Positions 32,164 to 42,181 of a stretch of DNA of 64,000 nucleotides are shown here, in pieces. The notes under the pieces were generated by a model that saw only the letters and a list, made by a program, of their open reading frames with translations, did not search any database and was not told the DNA's origin. This DNA is from Acerihabitans arboris (GTDB lineage Bacteria > Pseudomonadota > Gammaproteobacteria > Enterobacterales > Enterobacteriaceae). Each line of letters starts with the position of its first letter. Within the stretch, counting starts at the first letter, position 1. The position numbers and the translations under genes were made by a program. The stretch is from NCBI RefSeq assembly GCF_010131535.1, contig NZ_WUBS01000018.1, positions 62,001-126,000 on the forward strand, in the 5' to 3' direction.

Positions 32164-33186
32164 ATGATTCGATCGCTGATTCCAAGCCGTGCAGTGAAAG
32201 GTTGCATCGCGGCGGTATTGCTGGCTTGCGGTCCTGCGTACTCGACTGAATTGCTCAACAGCTCCTACGATGTGTCGCGCGAGCTGTTCGTCGCCCTGAA
32301 TCCGGTTTTTGAACAACAGTGGCAAACGGGACACCCCGGCGACAAGCTGACCGTCAAGCAATCCCATGCCGGTTCGTCCAAACAAGCGCTGGCGATTTTG
32401 CAGGGCCTGAAGGCGGACGTGGTGACCTACAACCAGGTGACCGATGTGCAGATCCTGCACGACCGCGGCGACCTGATCCCGAAGGACTGGCAAAGCCGGC
32501 TGCCGAACAACAGTTCTCCGTTCTATTCCACCATGGCGTTCGTGGTGCGCAAGGGCAATCCAAAAAATATCCATGGCTGGAACGACCTGGTGCGCGACGA
32601 CGTGAAGCTGGTGTTCCCCAACCCGAAAACCTCCGGCAACGGCCGCTACACCTATTTGGGCGCCTGGGGCGCCGCCAGCCTGGCGGACGGCGGCAATGAC
32701 GCCGAGACCCGCGCCTGGATGCGGAAATTCATCGCCAATGTCGAGGTATTCGATACCGGCGGCCGCGGCGCCACCACCACCTTTGCCGAACGGGGCCAGG
32801 GCGACGTGCTGATTTCCTTTGAGTCGGAAGCGAACAATATCCGCAACCAGTACGGCGCCGATAAATATGAGGTTATCGTGCCGCCGGTCAATATCCTGGC
32901 GGAGTTCCCGGTCGCGTGGGTGGATAAAAACGTCGAGAAAAACGGCACCCTGGCGGCGGCGAAAGCTTACCTGAACTACCTCTACAGCCCTGCGGCGCAG
33001 CAGATTATCGCCAACTTTTATTACCGGGTTAACAACGACGCCATCATGACGGCGGCAAAAGATAAATTCCCGGCGATCAAACTGTTCCGGGTTGAAGATC
33101 AGTTCGGCGGCTGGCCGCAGGCCATGGCCGCGCATTTCAACAACGGCGGCGAGCTGGATAAATTAATCGCGGCGGGACATCAATGA
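32164..33186 (+). CDS. cysP: Thiosulfate-binding periplasmic protein CysP
   Basis: Receptor of the sulfate/thiosulfate ABC importer. The 340-residue protein has a signal peptide ending near [19 protein letters not shown] and the SBP family segments [27 protein letters not shown] and [17 protein letters not shown] (anion-binding loops). It is the first gene of cysPTWA, with AAAGGTAAAGC before ATG. The 282-bp AT-rich leader (31882-32163) should carry the CysB sites but I could not point to one. A TATAAAT at about 32106-32112 is the best -10 candidate. The stop overlaps cysT. Confidence 0.95.
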   Translation: MIRSLIPSRAVKGCIAAVLLACGPAYSTELLNSSYDVSRELFVALNPVFEQQWQTGHPGDKLTVKQSHAGSSKQALAILQGLKADVVTYNQVTDVQILHDRGDLIPKDWQSRLPNNSSPFYSTMAFVVRKGNPKNIHGWNDLVRDDVKLVFPNPKTSGNGRYTYLGAWGAASLADGGNDAETRAWMRKFIANVEVFDTGGRGATTTFAERGQGDVLISFESEANNIRNQYGADKYEVIVPPVNILAEFPVAWVDKNVEKNGTLAAAKAYLNYLYSPAAQQIIANFYYRVNNDAIMTAAKDKFPAIKLFRVEDQFGGWPQAMAAHFNNGGELDKLIAAGHQ

Positions 33187-34019
33187 TGTTGGCCCTGCAA
33201 AGCAAACGCGTATTGCCCGGGTTCGGCTTAAGCCTGGGCAGTAGCCTGCTGTTTGTCTGCCTGATTTTACTGTTGCCGCTCAGCGCGCTGGTGATGCAGC
33301 TGGCGCAGATGAGCTGGCAGCAGTACTGGGCGGTGATCGCCAGCCCGCAGCTGCTGGCGGCCTATAGGGTCACCCTGCTGTCGGCCGGCGTCGCCTCGCT
33401 GTTTAACGCCGCCTTCGGCATGCTGATGGCCTGGATCCTGACGCGCTATGATTTTCCCGGCCGCCGGCTGCTGGATGGATTGATGGATTTGCCCTTTGCC
33501 CTGCCCACGGCGGTGGCGGGCCTGACCCTGGCGACGCTGTTTTCCACCACCGGCTTCTACGGCGCCTGGCTGGCGCAGTTCGGCATCAAGGTGTCCTATA
33601 CCTGGCTGGGCATTACCGTGGCGATGGCCTTTACCAGCATTCCGTTCGTGGTGCGCACGGTCCAGCCGGTGCTTGAGGAACTGGGGCCGGAATATGAGGA
33701 AGCGGCGCAGACCCTGGGCGCCAGCCGCTGGCAGTCATTCCGCCGGGTGGTCTTGCCGGAGGTGGCGCCGGCGCTGCTGGCCGGCACCGCGCTATCCTTT
33801 ACCCGCAGCCTGGGCGAGTTTGGCGCGGTGATTTTTATCGCCGGCAATATCGCCTGGAAAACCGAGGTGACCTCGCTGATGATCTTTATCCGTCTGCAGG
33901 AATTTGATTATCCCGCCGCCAGCGCCATCGCCTCGGTGATCCTGGCGGCGTCGCTGCTGCTGCTGTTCGCCATTAACGTCTTGCAATCGCGCTTCGGCAG
34001 GCGCCTGGGAGGTCACTGA
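33183..34019 (+). CDS. cysT: Sulfate/thiosulfate ABC permease CysT (CysU)
   Basis: Inner-membrane permease with six predicted membrane segments and the EAA-type coupling loop [21 protein letters not shown] region (about residues 172-190). The [19 protein letters not shown] start and the C-terminal [11 protein letters not shown] match E. coli CysU. The ATG (33183-33185) overlaps the cysP stop; a second ATG follows immediately. The stop overlaps the cysW start by one base. Confidence 0.95.
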   Translation: MMLALQSKRVLPGFGLSLGSSLLFVCLILLLPLSALVMQLAQMSWQQYWAVIASPQLLAAYRVTLLSAGVASLFNAAFGMLMAWILTRYDFPGRRLLDGLMDLPFALPTAVAGLTLATLFSTTGFYGAWLAQFGIKVSYTWLGITVAMAFTSIPFVVRTVQPVLEELGPEYEEAAQTLGASRWQSFRRVVLPEVAPALLAGTALSFTRSLGEFGAVIFIAGNIAWKTEVTSLMIFIRLQEFDYPAASAIASVILAASLLLLFAINVLQSRFGRRLGGH

Positions 34020-34888
34020 TGGCTGATATCCCGGCGTTTAACGGTGCCGAGCGCGTGCGCACCGACTGGGTAAAATGGCTGTTGATCGGCGCGGGAATGG
34101 TGATTTCACTGCTGTTCCTGGTGATCCCGATGGGCTATATCTTTGTTACCGCGCTGGCGGAAGGCCTGGCGCCGGTATGGCGCAACCTGAACGATTCGGA
34201 CATGTTGCACGCCATCTGGCTGACGGTGCTGGTGGCGCTGATCGCCGTGCCGGTCAACGTGGTGTTCGGCACCCTGATGGCCTGGCTGGTAACCCGTTTT
34301 AACTTCCGCGGCCGGCAACTGCTGCTGACGCTGATGGATGTGCCGTTCGCCGTCTCGCCGGTGGTGGCCGGCCTGCTGTACCTGCTGTTCTATGGCTCCA
34401 ACGGCCCGCTGGCCGGCTGGCTGGACGCGCACAATGTCCAGCTGATGTTTTCCTGGCCGGGCATGGTGCTGGTCACGGTATTCGTCACCTGTCCGTTCGT
34501 GGTGCGCGAACTGGTGCCGGCGATGCTGAGCCAGGGCAGCGAGGAGGATGAGGCGGCGATACTGCTCGGCGCCTCGGGCTGGCAGATGTTCCGCCGGGTG
34601 ACGCTGCCCAATATCCGCTGGGCGCTGCTGTACGGCGTTATCCTTACCAACGCGCGCACCATCGGGGAATTTGGCGCGGTGTCGGTGGTGTCCGGCTCGA
34701 TTCGCGGCGAGACCTATACCTTGCCGCTGCAAGTTGAATTATTGCATCAGGATTACAACACCGTGGGGGCCTTTACCGCCGCCGCGCTGCTGACGCTGAT
34801 GGCTATCGTTACTTTATTCCTGAAGAGCGGTCTGCAGTGGCGCCTGGCGCGCCAGCAGGCGCATCTTCGGCAGGGGGAGCCGTTATGA
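34019..34888 (+). CDS. cysW: Sulfate/thiosulfate ABC permease CysW
   Basis: Second permease subunit, 289 residues, with six membrane segments and the coupling loop [20 protein letters not shown] near residue 180. It is homologous to CysT in the C-terminal half ([19 protein letters not shown]). The start ATG shares one base with the cysT stop and the stop overlaps cysA by 4 nt, so cysPTWA is one translationally coupled operon. Confidence 0.95.
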   Translation: MADIPAFNGAERVRTDWVKWLLIGAGMVISLLFLVIPMGYIFVTALAEGLAPVWRNLNDSDMLHAIWLTVLVALIAVPVNVVFGTLMAWLVTRFNFRGRQLLLTLMDVPFAVSPVVAGLLYLLFYGSNGPLAGWLDAHNVQLMFSWPGMVLVTVFVTCPFVVRELVPAMLSQGSEEDEAAILLGASGWQMFRRVTLPNIRWALLYGVILTNARTIGEFGAVSVVSGSIRGETYTLPLQVELLHQDYNTVGAFTAAALLTLMAIVTLFLKSGLQWRLARQQAHLRQGEPL

Positions 34889-35976
34889 GCATCGAAATCG
34901 ACCAGATCAGTAAATATTTCGACAGCACCAAGGTGCTGAACAACATCTCCCTTGATATTCCCACCGGCGAGATGGTGGCGCTGCTGGGCCCGTCTGGCTC
35001 CGGCAAAACCACCCTGCTGCGCATTATCGCCGGTCTTGAACACCATAACAGCGGGCATCTGCGTTTTAACGGCCAGGATGTCAGCCAGCGCCACGCCCGC
35101 GATCGCCACGTCGGCTTCGTGTTCCAACATTATGCGCTGTTCCGCCATATGACCGTAGCCGACAATATCGCCTTTGGCCTGACGGTGCTGCCCAGGCGCG
35201 CGCGTCCCGGCGGCGGCGCCATCAAACAAAAGGTGGCGCAGCTGCTGGAGATGGTACAACTCGGCCACCTGGCCAACCGTTATCCGTCCCAACTGTCCGG
35301 CGGGCAGAAACAACGGGTGGCGCTGGCGCGCGCTCTGGCGGTGGAACCTGAGATCCTGCTGCTGGACGAGCCGTTCGGCGCGCTGGACGCCCAGGTGCGC
35401 AAGGAGCTGCGCCGCTGGCTGCGCCAACTGCATGAGGAGCTGAAGTTTACCAGCGTCTTCGTTACCCATGACCAGGAAGAAGCCATGGAAGTGGCCGACC
35501 GGGTAGTGGTGATGAGCCAGGGCAATATCGAGCAGGTGGGCACGCCGCAGGACGTCTGGCGCGAACCGGCCAGCCGTTTTGTGCTGGAGTTCATGGGCGA
35601 GGTCAACCGGCTGGATGGTGAAATACGCGGGTCGCAGCTGTTTATCGGCCAGTACCATTGGCCGCTGTACTACGCGCCGATCCACCAGGGCAAGGTGGAT
35701 CTGTTCCTGCGCCCGTGGGAAATGGAAATCGCCGGCCAGGCCAGCGAGCGTTGCCCGCTGCCGGTGCAGGTGATCGATATCAGCCCGCGCGGTCACTACT
35801 GGCAACTGCTGGTGCAGCCGGCCGGCTGGCACCAGGACCCCCTGAGCGTGGTCCTGTCGGGGGCAAGCGCGACCCCGCCCCAGCGCGGCGAGCGCTATTA
35901 CCTGGGCGCGCAGAACGCCCGGCTGTATGTGGGCGATAAGGCGTTGCAACCCGTTGCTTTCGCCGAAAGCGCTTGA
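34885..35976 (+). CDS. cysA: Sulfate/thiosulfate ABC ATPase CysA
   Basis: Energising subunit of the importer, 363 residues. Walker [10 protein letters not shown] (about 35-43), signature [15 protein letters not shown] (about 137-151), Walker [14 protein letters not shown]-loop [13 protein letters not shown], and a C-terminal TOBE-type regulatory domain (from about 240). The start [12 protein letters not shown] at ATG 34885 is set by homology and by the GGGGGAG ribosome site; it overlaps the cysW stop (ATGA). A hairpin terminator follows. Confidence 0.95.
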   Translation: MSIEIDQISKYFDSTKVLNNISLDIPTGEMVALLGPSGSGKTTLLRIIAGLEHHNSGHLRFNGQDVSQRHARDRHVGFVFQHYALFRHMTVADNIAFGLTVLPRRARPGGGAIKQKVAQLLEMVQLGHLANRYPSQLSGGQKQRVALARALAVEPEILLLDEPFGALDAQVRKELRRWLRQLHEELKFTSVFVTHDQEEAMEVADRVVVMSQGNIEQVGTPQDVWREPASRFVLEFMGEVNRLDGEIRGSQLFIGQYHWPLYYAPIHQGKVDLFLRPWEMEIAGQASERCPLPVQVIDISPRGHYWQLLVQPAGWHQDPLSVVLSGASATPPQRGERYYLGAQNARLYVGDKALQPVAFAESA

Positions 35977-36004
35977 TAAGTTCTTTACCACCCCACCTCT
36001 CGCA

Positions 36005-36037
36005 ACAGGCGGCCCGGCGGCCGCCTGTTTTATTATT
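36005..36037 (+). terminator. Rho-independent terminator between cysA and cysM
   Basis: Perfect 10-bp stem ACAGGCGGCC (36005-36014) / GGCCGCCTGT (36019-36028), loop CGGC, then TTTATTATT. It may reduce rather than abolish transcription into cysM, which begins 12 nt later. Confidence 0.85.
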
Positions 36038-36048
36038 GGAATAACGAC

Positions 36049-36936
36049 GTGACCACCCTTGAGCAGTGCATAGGCAATACCCCGCTGGTAACCTTAAGCC
36101 GCATGGGCGCCCGGACCGGCAGCGATATCCGCGTCAAGCTGGAAGGCAATAACCCGGCCGGCTCGGTGAAGGATCGCGCCGCGCTGGCCATGGTGCGTCA
36201 GGCGGAGCTGCGCGGCGAGATCGCCCCCGGCGACCGCCTTATCGAGGCCACCAGCGGCAATACCGGCATTGCGCTGGCGATGATCGCCGCCATGAAAGGC
36301 TATCGGCTGAGGCTGCTGATGCCGGACAATATGAGCATGGAACGACAGGCGGCGATGCGCGCCTACGGCGCGGAGCTGGTGCTGGTCGGCGGGGACGAGG
36401 GGATGGAAGGGGCGCGCGACCGGGCGCTGGCCATGGAACGGGCCGGCGAGGGCAAGGTGCTGGATCAGTTTAATAATCCCGATAATCCCTATGCCCACTT
36501 TACCACCACCGGCCCGGAAATCTGGCGGCAAACCGCGGGCAATATCACCCACTTTGTATCGGCCATGGGCACCACCGGCACTATTACCGGCGTCGGAGAG
36601 TACCTGAAGAGCCAGCGCGACAGCGTGCAAATCGTCGGCCTGCAGCCGGAGGAGGGCAGCGCCATCCCCGGCATCCGCCGCTGGCCGCAGGCGTATCTGC
36701 CGGGTATTTTTCGCCCTGAGCTGGTTGATGTGATCATGGATATCAGCCAGCGGGAAGCCGAGGATACCATGCGCCGACTGGCGCGCGAGGAGGGGATCTT
36801 TTGCGGCGTCAGCTCGGGCGGCGCGGTGGCCGGCGCGCTGCGTATCGCCCGTGGGGCGCCCGGCAGCCTGGTGGTGGCTATTATCTGCGATCGCGGCGAC
36901 CGCTACCTCTCCACCGGCGTGTTTGATCCCGCCTGA
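36049..36936 (+). CDS. cysM: Cysteine synthase B, GTG start
   Basis: O-acetylserine sulfhydrylase B, which can use thiosulfate to form S-sulfocysteine, fitting its place after the thiosulfate importer. It is a 295-residue fold-type II PLP enzyme with Schiff-base Lys41 (NNPAGSVKDRAA), the substrate loop [12 protein letters not shown] and the phosphate loop MGTTGTITG. Translation starts at GTG 36049 (VTTLEQCIGNTPLV), with TTGGAAT upstream. The C-terminus stops at STGVFDPA, several residues shorter than E. coli CysM. Confidence 0.94.
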   Translation: MTTLEQCIGNTPLVTLSRMGARTGSDIRVKLEGNNPAGSVKDRAALAMVRQAELRGEIAPGDRLIEATSGNTGIALAMIAAMKGYRLRLLMPDNMSMERQAAMRAYGAELVLVGGDEGMEGARDRALAMERAGEGKVLDQFNNPDNPYAHFTTTGPEIWRQTAGNITHFVSAMGTTGTITGVGEYLKSQRDSVQIVGLQPEEGSAIPGIRRWPQAYLPGIFRPELVDVIMDISQREAEDTMRRLAREEGIFCGVSSGGAVAGALRIARGAPGSLVVAIICDRGDRYLSTGVFDPA

Positions 36937-37046
36937 ACGACTTGAGGAATTAGCGGTCTCCATAGGGGGATAATTCGCCTGTACGGCGCGGTTTTATGCC
37001 ATGCTTAGGCCTGATGAAGAGAGTCGCTGCTGTTATGGAGAAAAAC

Positions 37047-37727
37047 ATGAAGATTTTACTGGTTGATGATGATCAGGAACTGGGCAAGATGCTCAGCGAA
37101 TACCTGACCGCCGAAGGCTTTGCCACGTCGCTGGTCCTGACGGGGAAAGAAGGCGTCATCGGCGCGCTGTCAGGCGATTATACCGCCATGGTATTGGATA
37201 TCATGCTGCCGGATATGAGCGGCACCGACGTGCTGCGCCAGGTGCGTAAAAGCAGCCGCATCCCGATTATCATGCTGACCGCCAAGGGTGATAATATCGA
37301 CCGGGTGATCGGGCTGGAAATGGGCGCCGACGACTATATGCCCAAACCCTGTTATCCGCGCGAGCTGGTGGCGCGGCTGCGCGCGGTGCTCAGGCGCTTT
37401 GACGAGCTGCGCGATGAGCCGGTGGAGGCGGGGGCGGTACGTTATGGCGAATTGACCCTCAACCCGGCCACCCGATCCAGCCAGTGGCAGGGGGTCTCCT
37501 TCGACCTGACCGCGTCGGAGTTTAATTTACTGGAACTGCTGATGCGTACGCCGGATCGCGTGGTGTCCAAGGACGACCTGTCGGAAAAGGGGTTAGGGCG
37601 CCGTCGCGAAGCCTACGATCGCAGTGTCGATGTGCATATCAGCAATATCCGCCAGAAATTATCCGTCTTGCCCGGCAGCAACCTGAGTATTGAAACCGTA
37701 CGCAGTATTGGTTACCGGATTCGTTGA
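37047..37727 (+). CDS. OmpR-family response regulator
   Basis: A 226-residue regulator: receiver domain with acidic D7-D9, phospho-Asp51 (VLDIMLPDMSG), Thr78 and Lys100 (YMPKP), then a winged-helix DNA-binding domain (about 125-226) ending SIETVRSIGYRIR. It is CpxR-like in overall character but is not the cpx locus by context. Start ATG 37047 has GGAG 6 nt upstream; ATG 37035 is in frame but follows no better site. The stop shares one base with the kinase start. Target genes are unknown. Confidence 0.88.
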   Translation: MKILLVDDDQELGKMLSEYLTAEGFATSLVLTGKEGVIGALSGDYTAMVLDIMLPDMSGTDVLRQVRKSSRIPIIMLTAKGDNIDRVIGLEMGADDYMPKPCYPRELVARLRAVLRRFDELRDEPVEAGAVRYGELTLNPATRSSQWQGVSFDLTASEFNLLELLMRTPDRVVSKDDLSEKGLGRRREAYDRSVDVHISNIRQKLSVLPGSNLSIETVRSIGYRIR

Positions 37728-39043
37728 TGGCCAACCGCGGTCGTTTATTCTGGAAGATCCTGCTGGGATTCTGGCTGATTTTCCTGCTGATTACCCAACT
37801 GCTCTGGGTCGTGTTTTCCCTGTACGGCAGCCATCATGAACCGCCCGAGGATAATATCGCCCGCCGTATCGCCGACGTGCAGCTAAGCTCGGCCGCGTCC
37901 ATCCTGGCCAGCGGCGGGATGCCGGCGCTGGATTCGCTGCGCGCCGGCTGGTCGCCCGCCGATCGGCGGTTCTTCACCCTCCTCCCGGATGACGCCGGAT
38001 CGGCCGCCGGCGCGGCCATGGAGTTCGGACCGCCCGACGTTATCAGCCGGCGGGTTACCGCCGCCGACGGGCGGCGCTATCTGCTCAGATACGACCTGTA
38101 TGGACTGCGCCATGAATACCAGCATGGACGGCGCAGCAGCATCTTGCATATGCCCAGCCCCATGTTCTGGCTGGGGTTGACGGGGGGACTGCTGTTCAGC
38201 ATGCTGCTGGCCTGGAACCTGACCCGGCCGATGCTGATGCTCAGGCGGGCGTTTGAGCGGGTATCCCGGGGCGATCTGAGCGTGCGCCTGCTGCCGGCCA
38301 TGCGCCGCCGCCACGACGAGATAACCGACGTGGCCAAGGATTTCGACGCCATGGCCGAACGGTTGCAGGTGCTGGTCAGCGACCGCGAGGCGCTGCTGCA
38401 TGATGTGTCCCACGAGCTGCGCTCGCCGCTGGCGCGCCTGCAGCTGGCCATTGGGCTGGCGCACCAGAACCCGCAAAACGTCTACGCGTCGCTCGATCGC
38501 ATCGAGCACGAGGCGGGCAGGCTGGACCGGATGATTGGCGAACTGCTGGCGCTGACCCGCGCCGAGCACCAGGGGTCGCCGGGAGAAGATTATTTCGACC
38601 TGTACGGCCTGGTGGAGGCGGTGGTCAACGACGCGCGCTACGAGGCGCAGGTGCCCGGGGTGCAGATTGTGCTCAGCGCCAGCCAGCCGGAGGATTATAC
38701 TGTTAAAGGCAATGCGGAAATGATGCGGCGCGCGGTGGAAAATATCGTACGTAACGCAGTGCGTTTCTCTACCCATGGACAGCGCGTTAGCGTAAACCTG
38801 GCACGGGTGGACACGCAGCTGGATATTACCGTTGCCGACCAGGGCCCCGGCGTGGAGGAAAGCAAGCTCTCAAGCATTTTTGATCCCTTCGTGCGGGTGA
38901 ATTCGCCGCTAAACGGCAAGGGCTACGGCCTGGGACTGGCCATTGCCCGCAAGGCGGTAGTGGCCCATGACGGGCAGGTGGACGCGCACAACGGCGCCGC
39001 CGGCGGCCTGGTAATCCATATCCGCATTCCCCATTGGGGATAG
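37727..39043 (+). CDS. Membrane sensor histidine kinase, partner of the regulator
   Basis: A 438-residue kinase with two membrane segments (about 9-32 and 147-165) around a periplasmic domain of about 110 residues. Then follow HAMP (about 166-218), the H-box with phospho-acceptor His229 (LHDVSHELRSPLARLQ), N-box (MMRRAVENIVRNAVRFS), G1 (ADQGPGVEE), F-box (FDPFVRV) and G2 (GYGLGLAIARK). The organisation is that of CpxA/RstB-like kinases; the periplasmic sequence gives no clue to the signal. E. coli has pdxK and other genes at this place instead. Confidence 0.88.
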   Translation: MANRGRLFWKILLGFWLIFLLITQLLWVVFSLYGSHHEPPEDNIARRIADVQLSSAASILASGGMPALDSLRAGWSPADRRFFTLLPDDAGSAAGAAMEFGPPDVISRRVTAADGRRYLLRYDLYGLRHEYQHGRRSSILHMPSPMFWLGLTGGLLFSMLLAWNLTRPMLMLRRAFERVSRGDLSVRLLPAMRRRHDEITDVAKDFDAMAERLQVLVSDREALLHDVSHELRSPLARLQLAIGLAHQNPQNVYASLDRIEHEAGRLDRMIGELLALTRAEHQGSPGEDYFDLYGLVEAVVNDARYEAQVPGVQIVLSASQPEDYTVKGNAEMMRRAVENIVRNAVRFSTHGQRVSVNLARVDTQLDITVADQGPGVEESKLSSIFDPFVRVNSPLNGKGYGLGLAIARKAVVAHDGQVDAHNGAAGGLVIHIRIPHWG

Positions 39044-39103
39044 GCGCCCATCTGTTTGCCCACCATACCCTTGCAACATTCCGAGTTCGTTGTCATAAAG
39101 TAG

Positions 39104-39129
39104 AAACGGCACCTCAAGGGGTGCCGTTT
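39104..39129 (-). terminator. Terminator of ptsHI-crr
   Basis: Perfect 10-bp stem AAACGGCACC / GGTGCCGTTT (39104-39113, 39120-39129) with a 6-nt loop. On the minus strand it is followed by TTTCTACTTT. It may also act on the convergent kinase transcript. Confidence 0.7.
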
Positions 39130-39132
39130 GCG

Positions 39133-39152
39133 CCGGACGCCATGGCGTCCGG
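39133..39152. repeat. Perfect 20-bp palindrome downstream of crr
   Basis: CCGGACGCCA followed directly by its reverse complement TGGCGTCCGG. It lies between the terminator and the crr stop and shares its CCGGACG arm with the REP-like palindrome in acrD. Confidence 0.8.
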
Positions 39153-39174
39153 GCTGGGATTGGTTTGCCTGGTA

Positions 39175-39684
39175 TTATTTCTTTATACGAATAATGGGAG
39201 TTTCACCTACAACGACACTGCCGGTCAGTTTAATCAGTTCCTTGATTTCATCCATGTTTGAAATCACAACCGGAGTCAATGTGGATTTCGCTTTCTCTTC
39301 CAGTAACGGCAGATCAAACTCAATGACCACATCGCCTTTTTTAACGCGCTGACCTTCCTGTGCGATACGCTTGAAACCTTCGCCCTTCAGCTCGACGGTG
39401 TCGATGCCAAAATGGACAAAAAGCTCAATTCCGCTGTCGGATTCGATAGAGAAAGCATGGTTGGTTTCAAAGATTTTCCCAATTGTGCCGTCTACCGGTG
39501 CCACCATCTTGTTGCCGCTGGGTTTAATTGCGATGCCATCGCCCACGATTTTTTCGGCGAAAACGACATCAGGTACATCTTCAATGTTAACAATTTCACC
39601 TGAAAGGGGTGCAACAATTTCTATGCTTCCCATGTCTTTCTTATCATCGGAAACCAGAGATTTCAGTTTATCGAACAAACCCAT
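39175..39684 (-). CDS. crr: PTS glucose-specific EIIA component
   Basis: Cytoplasmic IIA-Glc, which passes phosphate from HPr to IICB-Glc and regulates adenylate cyclase and inducer exclusion. The 169-residue protein starts [17 protein letters not shown]. The active-site His is residue 91 counting Met ([10 protein letters not shown]) with His76 nearby (ETNHAFSI), equal to His90 and His75 of the mature E. coli protein. It is the last gene of ptsHI-crr, with AGGAG before the ATG. Confidence 0.98.
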   Translation of the reverse strand: MGLFDKLKSLVSDDKKDMGSIEIVAPLSGEIVNIEDVPDVVFAEKIVGDGIAIKPSGNKMVAPVDGTIGKIFETNHAFSIESDSGIELFVHFGIDTVELKGEGFKRIAQEGQRVKKGDVVIEFDLPLLEEKAKSTLTPVVISNMDEIKELIKLTGSVVVGETPIIRIKK

Positions 39685-39725
39685 GATCTTCTCCTAAGCA
39701 TTTATATCGGGTCAGCGTCGTGAAA

Positions 39726-41453
39726 TCAGCAGAGCGTTTTTTCTTCAATGAATTTGTTGATCAGATTCATCAGCTCTTCCGCGGTCGGTTGAGCTAAAGC
39801 TTCCTCTGCTAACGCCTTTGCATCGCCAAAATTTGTATTACGAATAATTTTCTTGATGCGCGGGATAGAGATAGCACTCATGCTGAATTCATCCAGTCCC
39901 ATCCCTAATAACAGTAGTGTAGCACGTTCATCACCTGCCAGCTCGCCACACATACCAGTCCATTTACCTTCCGCGTGAGATGCGTCAATAACCTGCTTAA
40001 TAAGCGTCAGCACAGCCGGAGCCATGGGGTTATAGAGATGCGAAATTAACTCGTTACCGCGATCCACCGCAAGAGTATACTGAGTTAAGTCGTTTGTCCC
40101 AATACTAAAGAAATCAACTTCTTTTGCCAGATGATGGGCAATGGTCGCGGCGGCGGGAGTTTCCACCATCACGCCCACTTCAATGGATTCGTCGAACGAT
40201 TTGCCTTCCTCGCGCAGCTGCGTCTTCAGCAGCTCCAGCTCGCCTTTCAGCTCGCGCACTTCCTCGACCGAAATGATCATCGGATACATGATGCGCAGCT
40301 TGCCGAAGGAGGACGCCCGCAGGATGGCGCGCAGCTGCGCGTGCAGCATTTCCTTGCGGTCGAGGCCGATGCGGATGGCGCGCCAGCCCAGGAATGGATT
40401 GTCTTCCTTGGGCAGGTTCATGTACGGCAAATCTTTATCGCCGCCGATGTCCATGGTGCGCACGATAATGGAACCGGTGCTCAGGGATTCCGCCACCGCC
40501 TTGTACGCCTGGAACTGTTCTTCCTCGGTCGGCAGCGAGTCGCGATCCATAAACAGGAACTCGGTGCGATACAGGCCCACGCCTTCGGCGCCGTTACGCT
40601 CGGCGCCGGCGACGTCGCGCACCGTGCCGATGTTGGCGCACACTTCCACCTGATGGCCGTCAAGGGTAATGGCCGGCAGGTCCTTGAGCTTGGCCAGTTC
40701 GGTTTTTTCCAGCACGTACTGGCTATGCAGCGCCTTGAGTTCTTCGATTTGTTCCGGCGTCGGATTAACGTACACCTGGTTATTGACGGCATCGAGAATC
40801 AGATAATCGCCATTAACCACGTTTTTGGTCACGTTGCCGGTGCCCACGATGGCCGGCAGCTCCAGGGAGCGGGCCATGATGGAGGTATGCGAGGTGCGGC
40901 CGCCCAGATCGGTGACAAAACCCAGCACCTTGTCAAGATTGAGCTGCGCGGTCTCTGAAGGGGTTAAATCGGTAGCCACCAGCACCACTTCATCGGCGAT
41001 GGCGCTTAAATCGATAATCGGCATGCCGAGGATATTCCTCAGCAGCCGCTTGCCGATATCGCGCACGTCGGTGGCGCGCTCTTTCAGATATTCGTCGTCA
41101 AGCTCTTCCAGCGCCTTGGCCTGGGTCTCGATAACGCTGTAAACGGCGGCGTCAGCCGTGGCCAGGTCTTCTTTGATAAGGGCTATGATATCCTGCTCAA
41201 GCTCTTCGTCTTCCAATAACATGATATGGCCTTCGAAGATTGCTTCCTTTTCTTCACCGAAGGTTTCGCCAGCTTTGGTCTTGATCGCTTCCAGCTGCGC
41301 GGATGCTTTGGTTCGTCCAGCCAGAAAACGCTCGGTTTCCTGCTCAACCTGGTTGGCAGAGATCTTTTTCCGGTTGATGACAATATCATCTTCCTTTAGT
41401 AAGAGCGCCTTACCAAAGGCGATACCCGGTGATGCTAAAATGCCTGAAATCAT
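39726..41453 (-). CDS. ptsI: PTS enzyme I
   Basis: PEP-protein phosphotransferase, first enzyme of the sugar PTS. The 575-residue protein has the phospho-accepting His189 ([11 protein letters not shown]), the PEP-binding Arg segments ([21 protein letters not shown]) and the C-terminal [19 protein letters not shown] with the Mg ligand region and the active-site Cys in GMCGELAGD. It lies 53 nt after ptsH and 41 nt before crr. Confidence 0.98.
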   Translation of the reverse strand: MISGILASPGIAFGKALLLKEDDIVINRKKISANQVEQETERFLAGRTKASAQLEAIKTKAGETFGEEKEAIFEGHIMLLEDEELEQDIIALIKEDLATADAAVYSVIETQAKALEELDDEYLKERATDVRDIGKRLLRNILGMPIIDLSAIADEVVLVATDLTPSETAQLNLDKVLGFVTDLGGRTSHTSIMARSLELPAIVGTGNVTKNVVNGDYLILDAVNNQVYVNPTPEQIEELKALHSQYVLEKTELAKLKDLPAITLDGHQVEVCANIGTVRDVAGAERNGAEGVGLYRTEFLFMDRDSLPTEEEQFQAYKAVAESLSTGSIIVRTMDIGGDKDLPYMNLPKEDNPFLGWRAIRIGLDRKEMLHAQLRAILRASSFGKLRIMYPMIISVEEVRELKGELELLKTQLREEGKSFDESIEVGVMVETPAAATIAHHLAKEVDFFSIGTNDLTQYTLAVDRGNELISHLYNPMAPAVLTLIKQVIDASHAEGKWTGMCGELAGDERATLLLLGMGLDEFSMSAISIPRIKKIIRNTNFGDAKALAEEALAQPTAEELMNLINKFIEEKTLC

Positions 41454-41506
41454 AACCCTACCCTTCTTACTCGTGACTCGCGTTGACTTAAAATAACGGG
41501 CCTGGA

Positions 41507-41764
41507 TTACTCAAGCTCTGCCATCAGTTTAACCAGATGTTCCACAGCTTTCTGCTCATCTTCGCCTTCGGCGATGATAGCGACCACGGTGCCCTGGGTC
41601 AGGCCCAGCGTTTGCAGTTTAAACAGGCTCTTGGCGCTGGCGCTCTTGCCGTTCGAGCTTACGGTGATATCGGAGACGAAGCCTTTGGCTTCCTTGACAA
41701 ACTGAGCGGCAGGACGGGTATGGAGACCGTTAGGTGCGGTAATCGTAACTTCTTGCTGGAACAT
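41507..41764 (-). CDS. ptsH: PTS phosphocarrier HPr
   Basis: An 85-residue phosphocarrier with His15 (NGLHTRPAA) and Ser46 (SAKSLFKL) at the usual sites. First gene of ptsHI-crr, with GTTGGGGAAAC before ATG. A 417-bp AT-rich spacer separates it from cysK. Confidence 0.98.
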   Translation of the reverse strand: MFQQEVTITAPNGLHTRPAAQFVKEAKGFVSDITVSSNGKSASAKSLFKLQTLGLTQGTVVAIIAEGEDEQKAVEHLVKLMAELE

Positions 41765-42118
41765 TATGTTTCCCCAACTTATTAGATGATATCAGTGTTG
41801 TGGGGCTAAAGTTTAGCTTAAAACATGGACTTTAGCCTATATGGTTAGTGCCTGAGTATGTGACAAAGACAAAGATGTATGCGAGCAGAAAACGGTATAA
41901 AAGCATTTCTGGCTAAATCTTCTGAAGGCTTTGTTATGCCGTGACGCCGTTTACCATTATGCCGCTTTTCAGCGAAAATCCATAGGTCGTTAATCGATTC
42001 AGCTAGCAGAACAATTAATAGCCTGATTAATTTCATACATCGAAATAATTGTCTGCTTAAATACAAGACAGAGCCAACAAAATCAATTACGCAGGGGGCA
42101 AAAATTTGATCTACTCCA
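41765..42118. other. AT-rich ptsH upstream region
   Basis: Non-coding leader and promoter region of ptsHI-crr. It contains a dyad at 41804-41837 and only half-sites resembling CRP boxes (TCACA on the minus strand near 41865). No convincing protein-coding frame was seen. Confidence 0.55.
41804..41837. promoter_or_regulatory. Dyad symmetry in the ptsH promoter/leader
   Basis: GGCTAAAGT (41804-41812) and ACTTTAGCC (41829-41837) form a perfect 9-bp inverted repeat. The left arm is itself part of the 13-bp palindrome GCTAAAGTTTAGC (41805-41817). It lies 40-73 bp upstream of the ptsH ATG and could be an operator or leader hairpin. The binding factor is unknown. Confidence 0.5.
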
Positions 42119-42148
42119 CAAAAAAGCACCCGTAAGGGTGCTTTTTTA
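42119..42148 (-). terminator. Terminator of cysK
   Basis: Stem AGCACCC / GGGTGCT (42125-42131, 42136-42142) with loop GTAA, flanked by A- and T-runs on both sides, so it can work in both directions. It lies about 35 nt beyond the cysK stop. Confidence 0.85.
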
Positions 42149-42181
42149 GCGTTAAGCGCACATAAGCGACGATGGATGATT

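Noticed and set aside
34753-35991. 412-codon minus-strand frame opposite cysA
   Set aside because: Shadow of cysA; no domain or start signal.
41850-41900. CRP site upstream of ptsH
   Set aside because: Only one TCACA half-site is present; the partner half does not match TGTGA at the right spacing.
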